This document shows positions 18,901 through 29,245 of a stretch of DNA of 64,000 bases, one piece after another; position 1 is the stretch's first letter; each line of letters begins with the position of its first letter. The stretch is taken from NCBI RefSeq assembly GCF_011064595.1, contig NZ_JAALJI010000006.1, forward strand, positions 186,001 through 250,000. Reading direction: 5' to 3'. Below the pieces are notes generated by a model. It did not search any database. It had not been told where the DNA came from and worked only from the letters and a program-made list of their open reading frames with translations. The stretch is from Paludisphaera soli. GTDB taxonomy: Bacteria > Planctomycetota > Planctomycetia > Isosphaerales > Isosphaeraceae. Position numbers and translations under genes: made by a program.

Positions 18901-19473
18901 ATGGCTCGCCTCCAAGAACAGTACAAGACCGAGATCAAGCAGGCGGTCGCCGCCAAGTTCAACCTCGACAACCCGATGGCGATCCCCAAGCTGTCCAAGA
19001 TCGTCGTCAACATGGGCGTCGGCAAGGCGACCCAGGACAAGACCGTCCTGGACTCGGCCGCCGAGAGCCTGGGCCGGATCACCGGCCAGCGGCCGGCGAT
19101 CACCAAGGCCAAGACCTCGGTGTCGGGCTTCCGGCTCCGCGAGGGGAACGACATCGGCTGCAAGGTGACCCTGCGGGGGTCGCGGATGTACGAGTTCCTC
19201 GACCGCCTGGTGTCGATCGCCCTGCCCCGTATCCGCGACTTCCGCGGCCTGAACCCCAACAGCTTCGACGGCCACGGCAACTACAGCCTGGGCCTGGCCG
19301 AGCAGGTCGTCTTCCCCGAGATCGACGCCGACCGCATCCAGCACACCCACGGCATGGACGTGACCATCGTCACGACGGCCACGAACGACGACCAGGCGCG
19401 GGAGCTGCTCCGCCTCCTGGGCGTGCCCTTCCGGGCCCCCGGCGCCGCAGGCGGCCGGCTGGGCGCCGGCTGA
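18901..19473 (+). CDS. rplE: 50S ribosomal protein L5
   Basis: L5 anchors 5S rRNA in the central protuberance. The product of 190 residues has VVNMGVGKATQDKTVLDSAAESLGRITGQRPAITKAKTSVSGFRLREGNDIGCKVTLRG and a C-terminal GMDVTIVTTATNDDQARELLRLLGVPF. About ten Gly/Ala-rich residues are added at the end. Confidence 0.97.
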   Translation: MARLQEQYKTEIKQAVAAKFNLDNPMAIPKLSKIVVNMGVGKATQDKTVLDSAAESLGRITGQRPAITKAKTSVSGFRLREGNDIGCKVTLRGSRMYEFLDRLVSIALPRIRDFRGLNPNSFDGHGNYSLGLAEQVVFPEIDADRIQHTHGMDVTIVTTATNDDQARELLRLLGVPFRAPGAAGGRLGAG

Positions 19474-19570
19474 TCCCGGACCGACGTTTTCCGCACCCCG
19501 AAACACCGCCCCGACGCGATATTGACCGGCCGCCGCGAGGCGTCCACCCCACGGTCCTGGAAGGTTGAGC

Positions 19571-19756
19571 ATGTCGACCAAGGCCCAGAAGATCAAGTCC
19601 GAGACGCCCCGCAAGTTCGCCGTCCAGCACCGCAACCGGTGCCGGCTCTGCGGCCGCCCCCGAGCCTACTACCGCAAGTTCGGCATCTGCCGGATCTGCT
19701 TCCGGAACCTGGCCAGCCGCGGCCTGATCCCGGGCGTCAAGAAGGCGAGCTGGTAG
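19571..19756 (+). CDS. rpsN: 30S ribosomal protein S14, zinc-binding type
   Basis: This is the short type-Z S14 of 61 residues with the CRLC and CRIC motifs that bind one zinc ion, and the family ending [20 protein letters not shown] lies two codons upstream; the ATG is favoured with AAGG six bases before it. Confidence 0.96.
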   Translation: MSTKAQKIKSETPRKFAVQHRNRCRLCGRPRAYYRKFGICRICFRNLASRGLIPGVKKASW

Positions 19757-19958
19757 CGCGCCGGGCCGGGCCGCCGGGCCCCCCGCCGCGACCCGCCGGC
19801 CCGACGCCGGCCGGGACCAACCCCAACCGTACACCGAACAGAACAGTCGCGTCCGTCCGAGTCGCCCCGCCGCGCCGACGCACCCCGACACGCGGAGCCG
19901 CCCCCGAGAGGCGCCCCCGGGGACGTTACCCGCGACGGTTCAGGAAGGCTTCCCCGCC

Positions 19959-20354
19959 ATGATGACCGACCCGATCGCAGATATGCTGACCCGGATCCGC
20001 AACGCCGTCCGGATCGAGCGCACGTCCCTCGACATGCCCGCTTCCAACATGCGGCGGGGGATCGCCCAGGTCCTCAAGGACGAAGGCTACATCTGGGACT
20101 TCGAAGAGATCGAGACCGTCCCGGCCCGCACCCTCCGGCTCCACATGAAGTACGGCCCCAACGGCGAGCGGCTGATCACCAAGATCGACCGCGTCAGCAA
20201 GCCGGGGCGCCGGGTCTACCGGGGCTACAAGGACCTCAAGCCGGTCCTCGGCGGCATGGGCATCCAGATCCTCAGCACCCCCCGGGGGATCGTCAGCGAC
20301 CGCCTCGCCCGCGACCAGAAGGTCGGCGGCGAGGTCCTGGCCATGATCTACTGA
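19959..20354 (+). CDS. rpsH: 30S ribosomal protein S8
   Basis: S8 binds the central domain of 16S rRNA and represses spc operons in enterics. The 131-residue product starts MMTDPIADMLTRIRNAVR and ends GGMGIQILSTPRGIVSDRLARDQKVGGEVLAMIY, the family C-terminus. It comes about 200 bases after rpsN. Confidence 0.97.
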   Translation: MMTDPIADMLTRIRNAVRIERTSLDMPASNMRRGIAQVLKDEGYIWDFEEIETVPARTLRLHMKYGPNGERLITKIDRVSKPGRRVYRGYKDLKPVLGGMGIQILSTPRGIVSDRLARDQKVGGEVLAMIY

Positions 20355-20427
20355 CCGAGCCGGGCCGCCGCCCCCCCGGGAACCGAACCCCCCCCACCGC
20401 CAGAACCAGAACGAGGAAGACGGAGCC

Positions 20428-20979
20428 ATGTCCCGTATCGGTCGAAAGCCGGTCGTCGTCCCGGCCAACGTGAAAGTCGCGATCGCCGACTCGACGATCC
20501 AGGTCGAGGGGCCCAAGGGCAAGCTCAGCTACGCCCACCGCCCCGAGGTGGCCGTGACCTTCGACGAGGCCAAGAAGGAGATCGCCGTCGCCCGCCGCGA
20601 CGACGAGCGGGAGAGCCGCGCCCTCCACGGCCTGACCCGGAGCCTGGTGGCCAACATGGTCGAGGGCGTGGCGACCGGCTACACCAAGAAGCTGGAGATC
20701 GTGGGCGTGGGCTACCAGGCCCAGCTCAAGAAGGCGAACACGGTGGCGCTCCAGGTCGGCTACGCCAACCAGGTCGTCCTCGAGGCCCCCGCGGGCGTGA
20801 CGGTGGCCGTCCCCGACGCCACCCACGTCGTCGTCACCGGCGCCGACAAGCAGGCGGTCGGCCAGTTCGCCGCCGAGATCCGCAGCGTCCGCCCCCCAGA
20901 GCCGTACAAGGGCAAGGGCATCCGCTACGAGGGCGAGGCCGTCCGTCGCAAGGCGGGCAAGGCGTTCGGCTCGAAGTGA
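20428..20979 (+). CDS. rplF: 50S ribosomal protein L6
   Basis: L6 lies near the sarcin-ricin loop. The 183-residue product has MSRIGRKPVVVPANVKVAI at the start, GVGYQAQLKKANTVALQVGYANQVVLEAPAGV in the second repeat, and the signature RPPEPYKGKGIRYEGEAVRRKAGKAFG at the end. Confidence 0.97.
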   Translation: MSRIGRKPVVVPANVKVAIADSTIQVEGPKGKLSYAHRPEVAVTFDEAKKEIAVARRDDERESRALHGLTRSLVANMVEGVATGYTKKLEIVGVGYQAQLKKANTVALQVGYANQVVLEAPAGVTVAVPDATHVVVTGADKQAVGQFAAEIRSVRPPEPYKGKGIRYEGEAVRRKAGKAFGSK

Positions 20980-21106
20980 CGTCGCGTCGCCCTGCATGAG
21001 ATAATCCAGAGACCCGCAAGACCCAGCCGAGACGGCGCCGGCCCCGCCCCCGTCCCCGAGACGGACGCGAGCCCCGCCGGCCGCCGACAGCGAGAGGATC
21101 GTTCCC

Positions 21107-21484
21107 GTGGACACCGCCAACCACCACCACCTGGTCCAGACGCGCCGCGTGCGCCGCCAGCGCCGGGTCCGCAAACGGCTCGCCGGCACGCCCGAGCGTC
21201 CCCGCCTGGCCGTCTTCCGCAGCTCCAAGCACATCTACGCCCAGGTCATCGACGACCTGTCCGGCAAGACCCTCGCCCAGGCGAGCACCGTCGACGCCGA
21301 GGTCAAGGCCGAGGTCAAGTACGGCGGCAATAAGGCCGCCGCCGCGGTCGTCGGCCGGGTCGTCGCCGCGCGGGCCAAGGAGGCCGGCGTCGGCAAGATC
21401 TGCTTCGACCGCCGCAGCTACAAGTACCACGGCCGCGTCGAGGCCCTGGCGACGGCCGCCCGCGAGGGCGGCCTCGAGTTCTGA
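21107..21484 (+). CDS. rplR: 50S ribosomal protein L18
   Basis: L18 binds 5S rRNA. The 125-residue product has [43 protein letters not shown] and the C-terminal [30 protein letters not shown]. It starts with GTG; AGAGGA at 21093-21098 is correctly placed. Confidence 0.96.
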   Translation: MDTANHHHLVQTRRVRRQRRVRKRLAGTPERPRLAVFRSSKHIYAQVIDDLSGKTLAQASTVDAEVKAEVKYGGNKAAAAVVGRVVAARAKEAGVGKICFDRRSYKYHGRVEALATAAREGGLEF

Positions 21485-21585
21485 GCCGACCGCCGCCGCC
21501 GATCGAATCCACGTCGCGTCGCCCGCCATCCGGTCGACCGGCAGCCCATACCGAATCTACTTGGCAGAGAGAAGGAGCATCCCAC

Positions 21586-22083
21586 GTGTCGACCGACACA
21601 CGAGATCGCGACCGCGACCGCGGCGAATGGGTTGAGAGCGTCGTCTCGATCCGCCGTTGCGCGGCGGTCGTGAAGGGGGGCCGCCGGTTCAGCTTCAACG
21701 CGCTCGTCGTGGTCGGCAACGGCCGCGGGCAGGTGAGCTGGGGCTACGGCAAGGCCAACGAGGTCCCGCCGGCCGTCGAGAAGGGCGTCAAGGACGCCCA
21801 CAAGCAGATGAAGCGGGTCCAGCTGAAGGGGACCACCGTGCCCCACGCGGTCGTCGGCCGCTTCGGGGCCGCGCGGGTGCTGCTGATGCCCGCCGCGCCG
21901 GGCACCGGCGTGATCGCCGGCGGCGCCGTCCGCGCCGTGGTCGAGGCCGCGGGGATCCGCGACGTCCTCACCAAGAGCCTCGGCTCCACCAACAAGCTCA
22001 ACCTGGTCAAGGCCGCCATCCAGGGCCTGACCCAGCTCCGCACCAAGGAAGAGATCGCCCGCCTCCGGGGAGTCCAGATCTGA
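21586..22083 (+). CDS. rpsE: 30S ribosomal protein S5
   Basis: S5 acts in decoding fidelity and mRNA unwinding. The 165-residue product has [53 protein letters not shown] and the [43 protein letters not shown] block. It starts with GTG after GAAGGAG at 21571-21577. Its stop overlaps the rplO start by one base, leaving no room for rpmD. Confidence 0.97.
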   Translation: MSTDTRDRDRDRGEWVESVVSIRRCAAVVKGGRRFSFNALVVVGNGRGQVSWGYGKANEVPPAVEKGVKDAHKQMKRVQLKGTTVPHAVVGRFGAARVLLMPAAPGTGVIAGGAVRAVVEAAGIRDVLTKSLGSTNKLNLVKAAIQGLTQLRTKEEIARLRGVQI

Positions 22084-22583
22084 TGCAAATCCACGACGTC
22101 CACCAGGGCATCCAGAAGTACAAGAAGCGGAAGCGCGTGGGCCGCGGCGTCGGCTCGGGGCACGGCAAGACGTCGAGCAAGGGCCACAAGGGGCACTCGT
22201 CCCGCCAGGGCTTCAAGATCGGCGCGCTCTTCGAGGGCGGCCAGATCACCCTGGCCCGCCGCGTCCCCAAGCGGGGCTTCTTCAACGGCGCCTTCAAGAA
22301 GCACTACGTGCTCGTCAACCTGGGCGAGCTCGACTCGTTCTTCCCCGAGGCCGGCGTCGTCGACGAGGCCGCCCTCCGGGCCAAGGGCCTCGTCAAGGGC
22401 TACGCCCACGACGGCATCAAGATCCTCGGCGACGGCGAGGTGACCAAGGCCTTCGAGGTCCGCGCCACCAAGTTCAGCGCCTCGGCCGCCGCCAAGCTCG
22501 AGGCCGCCGGCGGCAAGGCCGTCGTCGCCCCCTACGTGGGCAAGGTCGCCAAGCAGGACGAGGCCGAGACCCCCGGGTCCTGA
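22083..22583 (+). CDS. rplO: 50S ribosomal protein L15
   Basis: L15 is a late-assembly 23S binder. The 166-residue product begins [43 protein letters not shown], then FEGGQITLARRVPKRGFFN. Its ATG shares a base with the rpsE stop (TGATG), which indicates translational coupling. Confidence 0.96.
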   Translation: MQIHDVHQGIQKYKKRKRVGRGVGSGHGKTSSKGHKGHSSRQGFKIGALFEGGQITLARRVPKRGFFNGAFKKHYVLVNLGELDSFFPEAGVVDEAALRAKGLVKGYAHDGIKILGDGEVTKAFEVRATKFSASAAAKLEAAGGKAVVAPYVGKVAKQDEAETPGS

Positions 22584-22758
22584 CCCCTCCCTTCCATCCC
22601 GCCGCGGCCCGTCGATCGGCGATCGGCGCGTCGGCGGCGGTCCTATTTCCAGCGAGGCGACGCCCCGCCGCGACGGCCCCGGACGGGCCGGACGCCGGGG
22701 CCTCGACCTCGGACCCGGCCCGAACGACGACCCACGGCCCCAGCGGAGGCGATCGCGC

Positions 22759-24132
22759 GTGGACAAGTTGATCACCATCTTCAAGATCCCCGAACTCCGG
22801 CGGAAGATCCTGTTCACCGCCCTGCTCCTGGCCATCTACCGGATCGGGTTCTACGTCCCGCTGCCGATCGTCAACCAGGCCCAGCTCCGGAACTGGGAAG
22901 AGCAGCTCAACACCAACGCCGCCGGCAAGATCTTCGGCACCGTCGCCATGTTCGGCGGCACGTCGATCGGCATGAGCACGATCTTCGGCCTGGGGATCAT
23001 GCCCTACATCTCGGCCTCGATCATCTTCCAGCTCCTCGGCAGCGTCGTCCCCTCGCTCGAAGCCATGATGAAGGAGGGGGAGAGCGGCCGGAAGCGGATC
23101 AACGAGTACACGAGATACGCCACGGTGATCTTATGCGCCGTGCAAAGCGCGTTCTGGGTGCAATACATGATGAGCCCCCAGATGAACGTGGTGCTCCCCC
23201 AGTACCGCGACTTCTGGCACGGCATGGTCTCGGTCTGCATCATGACCGCCGGCACGGTGTTCCTGATGTGGGTCGGCGAGCAGATCGACGAGTACGGCAT
23301 CGGCAACGGGATCAGCCTGCTGATCATGGCGGGCATCCTGTCGCGGCTCCCCGTCGCCTTGCAGGGGCTCTGGCAGAACGCCACCACCCGCCTGACGCCC
23401 GAGCCCGGCAAGTACGGCATCATCACGATCGTCCTGCTGATCGGCCTGTTCATAGCCGTGGTCGTGGGGGTCGTGGCGATCACCGAGAGCCAGCGGCGGA
23501 TCCCCACCCAGTCGGCCAAGCACGTCCGGGGCCGTCGGGTCTTCGGCGGCACCCGGCAGTACCTGCCGCTGAAGGTGAACCAGGCCGGCGTCATGCCGAT
23601 CATCTTCGCCTCCAGCCTGCTCATCTTCCCGTCCCTGATCTTCAACGGACTGGCCCGCGCCACCGCCGGGCTGCGGTCCGAGACCTGGACGGTCGGCTCG
23701 TTCTTCGCCACGACGTTCCAGGACCTGGCCGACGCCTTCCAGCGCCAGAGCTACCTCTACACGATCTGCAACATCGTGATGATCTACTTCTTCTGCTACT
23801 TCTGGACGGCCATCACCTTCAACCCGAAGGACATGTCCGAGAACCTGAAGGACTACGGCAGCTTCATCCCGGGCTACCGTCCGGGGCGTCGCACGGCCGA
23901 GTACCTGGAGAAGGTGATGCTGCGGATCACCTACGTGGGGGCGGCCTTCCTGTCGCTCGTCGCGGTGATCCCGTCGCTGGTCCAGAACGGCCTGAACGTG
24001 GACTTCACGGTGGCCCAGTTCCTGGGCGGGACGGGGCTCCTGATCGTCGTCAGCGTCTGCCTCGACCTGGTGCAGAAGATCGACAGCCACCTGGTGATGC
24101 GGAACTATTCGGGCCTCGTGAACCGGAAATGA
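22759..24132 (+). CDS. secY: Preprotein translocase subunit SecY
   Basis: SecY is the channel of the Sec translocon in the inner membrane. The 457-residue product shows the usual ten hydrophobic segments, the first being RKILFTALLLAIYRIGFYVPLP, the plug-region MFGGTSIGMSTIFGLGIMPYISASI, the cytosolic loop ESQRRIPTQSAKHVRGRR and the late NPKDMSENLKDYGSFIPGYRPGRRT. It begins with GTG preceded by GGAGG at 22745-22749. In many bacteria adk follows; here map follows directly. Confidence 0.97.
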   Translation: MDKLITIFKIPELRRKILFTALLLAIYRIGFYVPLPIVNQAQLRNWEEQLNTNAAGKIFGTVAMFGGTSIGMSTIFGLGIMPYISASIIFQLLGSVVPSLEAMMKEGESGRKRINEYTRYATVILCAVQSAFWVQYMMSPQMNVVLPQYRDFWHGMVSVCIMTAGTVFLMWVGEQIDEYGIGNGISLLIMAGILSRLPVALQGLWQNATTRLTPEPGKYGIITIVLLIGLFIAVVVGVVAITESQRRIPTQSAKHVRGRRVFGGTRQYLPLKVNQAGVMPIIFASSLLIFPSLIFNGLARATAGLRSETWTVGSFFATTFQDLADAFQRQSYLYTICNIVMIYFFCYFWTAITFNPKDMSENLKDYGSFIPGYRPGRRTAEYLEKVMLRITYVGAAFLSLVAVIPSLVQNGLNVDFTVAQFLGGTGLLIVVSVCLDLVQKIDSHLVMRNYSGLVNRK

Positions 24133-24286
24133 CGCCAGGAGACGGAGACCCCGCATCGTGTCATCGCAACGCGGACCGGGCCGCCGCCCCCCGCTGCCGT
24201 CCTTCCTCTCCGGCGCCCTGCGGCGTCCGGAGGGGGCCGGCGGGCCGAGACCGGGATCGGAGCCGCCGTCGGCCCGGAGGGCGCCC

Positions 24287-25063
24287 GTGATCCAGCTCAA
24301 GAGCCCTCGCGAGATCGCCCTGATGCGCGAGGCCGGCCGGCTCGTGGCCCGCGCCCACGCCGAGGCCCGCAAGCTCGCCGTCCCCGGGGCCACCACCGCC
24401 GACATCGACGAGGCCGTCGCCGCCGTCTTCCGGGAGGCGGGCGCCGAGCCCCTCTTCCTCGGCTACCCCTGCTCCACCCGCGGCAAGCCGCCGTTCCCCG
24501 GGGTCATCTGCTCCAGCGTGAACGAGCACGTCGTCCACGGGATCCCCAACCGCCGCCCCCTCCGCGAGGGGGACGTGGTGGCGATCGACACCGGCTGTCG
24601 GCTCAACGGCTGGTGCGGCGACGCCGCCGTCACCCTGGCCATCGGCGAGGTCGCCCCCGACGTTCGCAAGCTGCTCGACTGCACGGCCGAGACCCTGGAC
24701 CTCGCCATCCGCGCGATGGGGCGCTGCCGATACTGGTCCGAGGTCGCCTCGCTGATGGAGCAGTACGTCAAGAGCCAGGGCTTCTTCGTGATCGAGAAGT
24801 TCGTCGGCCACGGCATCGGCAAGGACATGCACGAGGAGCCGCAGGTCCCCAACTTCGTCAGCAAGGCGCTCCGGCGGCACGACATCCGGCTAGAACCGGG
24901 CGTCGTCCTGGCCGTCGAGCCCATGGTGGCGATGGGGACCAAGGACGTCCGGACGCTGGACGACGGCTGGACGGTCGAGACCCGCGACCGTCGCCCCAGC
25001 GCCCACTTCGAACACACGATCGCCATGACCGTCGACGGCCCCCAGGTGCTGACGCTCCCCTGA
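24287..25063 (+). CDS. map: Methionine aminopeptidase type I
   Basis: This enzyme removes the initiator methionine from new proteins. In the 258-residue product the five metal ligands are all present: Asp101 in [11 protein letters not shown], Asp112, His175 in [12 protein letters not shown], Glu211 in VEPM and Glu242 in FEHTI, with substrate-site His84. The GTG at 24287 is preceded by GGAGG six bases earlier and gives the usual family length; a GTG 43 codons upstream would add a low-complexity Pro/Arg tail. It follows secY by 154 bases. Confidence 0.95.
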   Translation: MIQLKSPREIALMREAGRLVARAHAEARKLAVPGATTADIDEAVAAVFREAGAEPLFLGYPCSTRGKPPFPGVICSSVNEHVVHGIPNRRPLREGDVVAIDTGCRLNGWCGDAAVTLAIGEVAPDVRKLLDCTAETLDLAIRAMGRCRYWSEVASLMEQYVKSQGFFVIEKFVGHGIGKDMHEEPQVPNFVSKALRRHDIRLEPGVVLAVEPMVAMGTKDVRTLDDGWTVETRDRRPSAHFEHTIAMTVDGPQVLTLP

Positions 25064-25560
25064 AGCGAGACGCCCCCGGGGCCGGGCCGGATGCGACGAT
25101 CGAGGCCGGCGGCGGCCGGGAATCGCGGCGGAATAATCTTGACGGAACGGAACGGAGAGGCCCTTGCGGAAGTGGAGCAACATCGTTAGGATGGTCGAAT
25201 TCCCCTGAAGACCCGCCAAGCCTCCGTGCGCCTGGGCTCCTTGAAGCCCGGCGACCGACGGGTCGGATCGGCGAGAGCGATCATCGGGACTTCAGGCGGC
25301 CGGCTCGGGAATGGCGGCGGTCCGAAGCCGCCTCGGTTCCGGCCCTTTCCGGACGTCGGCCGCCCCGCCGACGTCGGGCCCGCCGCGGACTCGGGTCTTT
25401 CGATCGGCCGGCGGACGCCGAACGGTCGCGCGACGGCGAGCGTAGGAATTCGCCGGGGCGGGCGAACCGAAGGCGCGTCCCGAGGGCGCGTCATCCGGGG
25501 AGGGCGTCCGGACGTGTTGCGGAGCCCCGGGACCCAAGAGAGACGAAAGCAGCGACGGCC
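25064..25560. other. Non-coding gap between map and rpmJ
   Basis: No gene is seen in 497 bases; infA, commonly found here, is absent. A weak promoter-like pair, TTGCGG at 25164-25169 and TAGGAT at 25187-25192 with a 17-base spacer, might start transcription of the rpmJ-rpsM-rpsK-rpsD-rpoA-rplQ group. Confidence 0.35.
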
Positions 25561-25674
25561 ATGAAAGTGCGATCGAGCGTCAAGAGGATTTGCGAGAACT
25601 GCAAGATCGTGCGTCGGGAGGGCAAGGTCCTGGTGATCTGCTCCAACCCCCGGCACAAGCAACGACAGGGCTGA
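25561..25674 (+). CDS. rpmJ: 50S ribosomal protein L36, zinc-binding form
   Basis: The 37-residue product [20 protein letters not shown]... is full-length L36 with the zinc ligands Cys11, Cys14, Cys27 and His32. The ATG matches the family start exactly. Confidence 0.97.
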   Translation: MKVRSSVKRICENCKIVRREGKVLVICSNPRHKQRQG

Positions 25675-25768
25675 CCCCTCGCGGCGCGCCCGGCCTCGGC
25701 CGGGGTGCGTCGGGCGGCTCGGCCGATCCCAAGACAAGAACAGCCGTGGATCGACGGAGACTGATGGA

Positions 25769-26152
25769 ATGCCTCGTATTCTGGGCGTGGACATACCCAA
25801 CGACAAGCGGACGGTGATCTCGCTGCGTTACATCTACGGGATCGGGCCGTTCCTCGCGGAGCAACTCTGCGAGCGGGCGGGTATCGACCCGGAGAAGCGC
25901 GCCCGCGACCTGAGCGAGGACGACCTGGCGAAGCTGGCCGGCCTGCTCGACAACGAGTACACGGTGGAAGGCCAGCTCCGCCGCCAGGTGCAGCAGAACA
26001 TCGGCCGGCTCCGCGAGATCGGCTGCTACCGGGGCCTGCGGCACCGCAAGGGCCTGCCCGTCCGCGGCCAGCGGACCCGGACCAACGCCCGGACCCGCAA
26101 GGGGCCGCGGAAGACGGTGGCCGGCAAGAAGGGCGTCAAGGAGATGCGCTGA
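25769..26152 (+). CDS. rpsM: 30S ribosomal protein S13
   Basis: S13 sits at the head and bridges to L5. The 127-residue product begins [56 protein letters not shown] and ends with the basic [28 protein letters not shown] tail that reaches the P-site. Confidence 0.97.
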   Translation: MPRILGVDIPNDKRTVISLRYIYGIGPFLAEQLCERAGIDPEKRARDLSEDDLAKLAGLLDNEYTVEGQLRRQVQQNIGRLREIGCYRGLRHRKGLPVRGQRTRTNARTRKGPRKTVAGKKGVKEMR

Positions 26153-26351
26153 CGGCTCCTCGGCCCGCGTGGGGCCGGCGTCGCGGCCCTTGGCCCGCGC
26201 CGGGTTCGCGCAGGCCGGGACGAGTCGCGGCGGGGGACGCGGATCGATCGAGTGGACAGGGCGGGCGCGAGGCGTCCGCCGGCCGGCGGCGGGTCTTTCG
26301 ATCCGCGGACGACCCAGGCACGAATCAGAGTAGACGAGGAGCGCAGGACCC

Positions 26352-26732
26352 GTGGCCAAGGCCAAGAAGCGGAAGACGCGACGCAACGTAAGCCGTGCGG
26401 TGGTGCACATCAAGGCGACGTTCAACAACACGACCGTCACGATCACCGACCCCAACGGCGACGCCCTCTGCTGGGCCTCGTCGGGGACCGTCGGCTTCAA
26501 GGGGAGCCGCAAGAGCACCCCGTTCGCCGCCCAGCGCGCCGCCGAGACGGCCGCCGCGTCGGCGACGAAGTACGGCGTCAAGGAGGTCGAGGTGAAGGTC
26601 AAGGGCCCCGGCTCCGGCCGCGAGAGCGCGATCACCGCGATCCAGGCCTCCGGCCTGTCGATCAAGGCGATCGAGGACGTCACCCCGCTGCCGCACAACG
26701 GCTGCCGCCCCCCCAAGAAGCGCCGCGTCTGA
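26352..26732 (+). CDS. rpsK: 30S ribosomal protein S11
   Basis: S11 lies in the platform by the Shine-Dalgarno helix. The 126-residue product has [52 protein letters not shown] and ends [20 protein letters not shown]. It starts with GTG, with GAGGAG about 11 bases before it. A 199-base gap separates it from rpsM. Confidence 0.96.
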   Translation: MAKAKKRKTRRNVSRAVVHIKATFNNTTVTITDPNGDALCWASSGTVGFKGSRKSTPFAAQRAAETAAASATKYGVKEVEVKVKGPGSGRESAITAIQASGLSIKAIEDVTPLPHNGCRPPKKRRV

Positions 26733-26898
26733 CCGCCGCCCGCGGCGCGACGCCCGGGCCGGCGGCGGAGCCCCCCCGCCCCCGGCCGACGCCACCCCCC
26801 GCGTCGCGTCCGCGACACCACCGGGGCCCGCACGACGGGCCCCCCTTCGCCGCACACTTACGAGTCAAACCAAACGTTCGAGGTTCGTTGGATCTACC

Positions 26899-27528
26899 AT
26901 GGGACGATATACAGGGCCAGTCTGCCGACTCTGCCGCCGCGAGGGCCTCAGGCTCTTCCTCAAGGGCGCCCGCTGCCACAGCAACAAGTGCGCCGTCGCG
27001 CGCCGGGACGGCGTCCCGGGCATGCACCAGTTCCGCCGGGGCAAGGCCAGCGAGTACGCCATCCGGCTTCGCGAGAAGCAGAAGGTCAAGCGCTACTACG
27101 GCATCTTCGAGCGGCAGTTCCGCAAGTACTACGCCGAGGCGATCCGCAAGACCGGCAACACGGGCGACGCCCTGATGTCGCTGCTGGAGCGCCGGCTGGA
27201 CAACGTCGTCGTCCGGCTCCAGTTCGCCGCCAGCCGCCCCCAGGCCCGGCAGTTCATCCGCCACGGCCACATCCTGATCAACGGCAAGAAGGTGGACATC
27301 CCGAGCTACCTCGTCCGCCCCGGCGACCAGGTCTCGGTGAAGGACCGCGAGCACTCGCGGAACCTCGCGCTGGAGAACCAGGCGGCCGACTTCGTGGCCC
27401 CCGTCCCCGATTGGCTCGACCGGATCAGCACCGATCCCCCCGAGGGCCGCGTCAGCCGGCTGCCCACCGTCCAGGACGTGGCCCTGCCGGTGACGCCGCA
27501 GTTGATCGTCGAGTTGTTGAGCCGCTGA
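26899..27528 (+). CDS. rpsD: 30S ribosomal protein S4, zinc-binding form
   Basis: S4 starts 30S assembly and in some bacteria represses the alpha operon. The 209-residue product begins [23 protein letters not shown] and has a CRLC plus C-x4-C zinc site (Cys9, Cys12 and the Cys pair of RCHSNKC). The S4 domain [32 protein letters not shown] is intact. Confidence 0.96.
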   Translation: MGRYTGPVCRLCRREGLRLFLKGARCHSNKCAVARRDGVPGMHQFRRGKASEYAIRLREKQKVKRYYGIFERQFRKYYAEAIRKTGNTGDALMSLLERRLDNVVVRLQFAASRPQARQFIRHGHILINGKKVDIPSYLVRPGDQVSVKDREHSRNLALENQAADFVAPVPDWLDRISTDPPEGRVSRLPTVQDVALPVTPQLIVELLSR

Positions 27529-27562
27529 TCGCGACCGGCCGAGAGCACCACCAGGGGGATTC

Positions 27563-28561
27563 ATGATGCGTATCCGTTGGCGCGGGCTCGAACTGCCCAG
27601 CCGAGTCGTCTGCAACCGCGACAACCTCTCCGACACGTTCGGGGAGTTCCACGTCGAGCCGTTCGAGCGCGGCTTCGGCCACACCGTGGGCAACAGCCTG
27701 CGCCGCATCCTCCTCTCCAGCCTGGAGGGGAGCGCGATCACCAAGATCAAGATCCAGGGGGTCCAGCACGAGTTCTCGTCGATCCCCGGCATGGTCGACG
27801 ACATCACCGACCTGGTCCTCAACATCAAGCTGCTCGTCGTCAAGAACCACTCCGAGCACCCGCGGACGATCCGGATCGACCGCGACCGCCGGGGCGTGGT
27901 CACCGCGGCCGACATCCTCCACGACGAGTCGATCGAGATCATCAATCCCGATCACATCCTCTGCACGCTGACCGACGACGTCCCCTTCCACCTGGAGATG
28001 ACCGTCGAGAACGGCCGGGGCTACAAGACCGCCGCCGAGGGCCACACCGACGACCTGGAGATCGGCGTCATCCCGATCGACTCCAGCTTCAGCCCGGTCC
28101 ACCGGGTGGAGTACAACGTCGAGAACACTCGCGTCGGCCAGCGGACCAACTACGACAAGCTCATCCTGCGGATCTGGACCACCGGCGTCCTCAACCCCGA
28201 GATGGCGCTGGTCGAGGCCGCCAAGATCCTCCGCAAGCACCTGAACCCGTTCGTCCAGTACAACGAGCCCGGCCCCGGCCTCCCCAGCGAGTCCGGCCCG
28301 TACGACGGCGGCAACTACGCCCCGCTCGACGCCGAGCTCGAGCGCAAGCTCGACATGAGCCTCGCCGAGCTGGAGCTGTCCGTCCGGGCCACCAACTGCC
28401 TGGAGAGCGAGGGGATCACCACCGTCCGCCACCTGGTGAGCCGCTCCGAGGACCAGCTCCTCAACGTCCGCAACTTCGGCGAGACCACCCTCAAGGAGGT
28501 CCGGGCCAAGCTCCACGAGATCGGCCTCGACCTGGGCATGAACGTCCCCCCCAAGAGCTGA
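27563..28561 (+). CDS. rpoA: DNA-directed RNA polymerase subunit alpha
   Basis: Alpha nucleates polymerase assembly and its C-terminal domain contacts UP elements and activators. The 332-residue product has [31 protein letters not shown]-like N-terminal-domain sequence and the C-terminal-domain block [57 protein letters not shown]. It starts with ATG at 27563, 34 bases after rpsD. Confidence 0.97.
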   Translation: MMRIRWRGLELPSRVVCNRDNLSDTFGEFHVEPFERGFGHTVGNSLRRILLSSLEGSAITKIKIQGVQHEFSSIPGMVDDITDLVLNIKLLVVKNHSEHPRTIRIDRDRRGVVTAADILHDESIEIINPDHILCTLTDDVPFHLEMTVENGRGYKTAAEGHTDDLEIGVIPIDSSFSPVHRVEYNVENTRVGQRTNYDKLILRIWTTGVLNPEMALVEAAKILRKHLNPFVQYNEPGPGLPSESGPYDGGNYAPLDAELERKLDMSLAELELSVRATNCLESEGITTVRHLVSRSEDQLLNVRNFGETTLKEVRAKLHEIGLDLGMNVPPKS

Positions 28562-28665
28562 CCGGTTTTCGCGACCTCCGCCCGGGCCGCCGCCCCGCAC
28601 CCCCTGAGGCGCGGCGACCCCGGGCCGGACCGACGAAGCCCTTACGATCAGATAAGAAATTCGCC

Positions 28666-29088
28666 ATGCGTCACAAGAAAGCCGGCCGCAAGTTCAAGCG
28701 TTCCCCCGAACACCGCCGCATGCTCCTGCGCAACCTGGCCACGGCGCTGCTGGAGCACGGCAAGATCACCACGACCGTCCCCAAGGCGAAGGAACTGCAG
28801 CCCTACGTCGAGAAGCTGATCACCTCCGCCAAGGAGGGCTTCAAGCTCGACCCCTTCCGCCGCAGCCTGGCCGTCCTCACCAACAAAGAGGTCGCCTACA
28901 AGCTGTTCCACGAGATCGGCCCCCGATTCTCCGGCCGTCCCGGCGGCTACACCCGCATCTACAAGCTCGCCAAGGTCCGCCAGGGCGACGCCGCCGAGAT
29001 GGCCGTCATCCAGCTCCTGGGCGAGAACGAGGCCATCAAGACCCCCAGCCGCCCCGCCGTCGTCGCGGCCGAGGCCCCGGCGTCCTGA
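28666..29088 (+). CDS. rplQ: 50S ribosomal protein L17
   Basis: L17 lies near the tunnel exit. The 140-residue product begins MRHKKAGRKFKRSPEHRRMLLRNLATALLEHGKITTTVPKAKELQPYVEKLIT and ends with GRPGGYTRIYKLAKVRQGDAAEMAVIQLLG plus a short Ala/Pro tail. It is the last ribosomal gene of the cluster. Confidence 0.96.
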   Translation: MRHKKAGRKFKRSPEHRRMLLRNLATALLEHGKITTTVPKAKELQPYVEKLITSAKEGFKLDPFRRSLAVLTNKEVAYKLFHEIGPRFSGRPGGYTRIYKLAKVRQGDAAEMAVIQLLGENEAIKTPSRPAVVAAEAPAS

Positions 29089-29245
29089 TCGGATCGACCC
29101 GATCGATTCGAATCGCCCCGAACGATGCGGGGCGGATCGGCCGCGAACCCCGACGGCCCGATCCGCCCCGCGCGCCCTCCCCCGTCGCCTCGTCCCCGGC
29201 CGTCCCGCGCCGGCCCCGGCCTTCGCCCGTCAGGAGCGCCGCACG

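Noticed and set aside
24158-24286. A 43-codon N-terminal extension of methionine aminopeptidase
   Set aside because: It is Pro/Arg-rich, has no similarity, and a GTG with a well-placed GGAGG exists at 24287.
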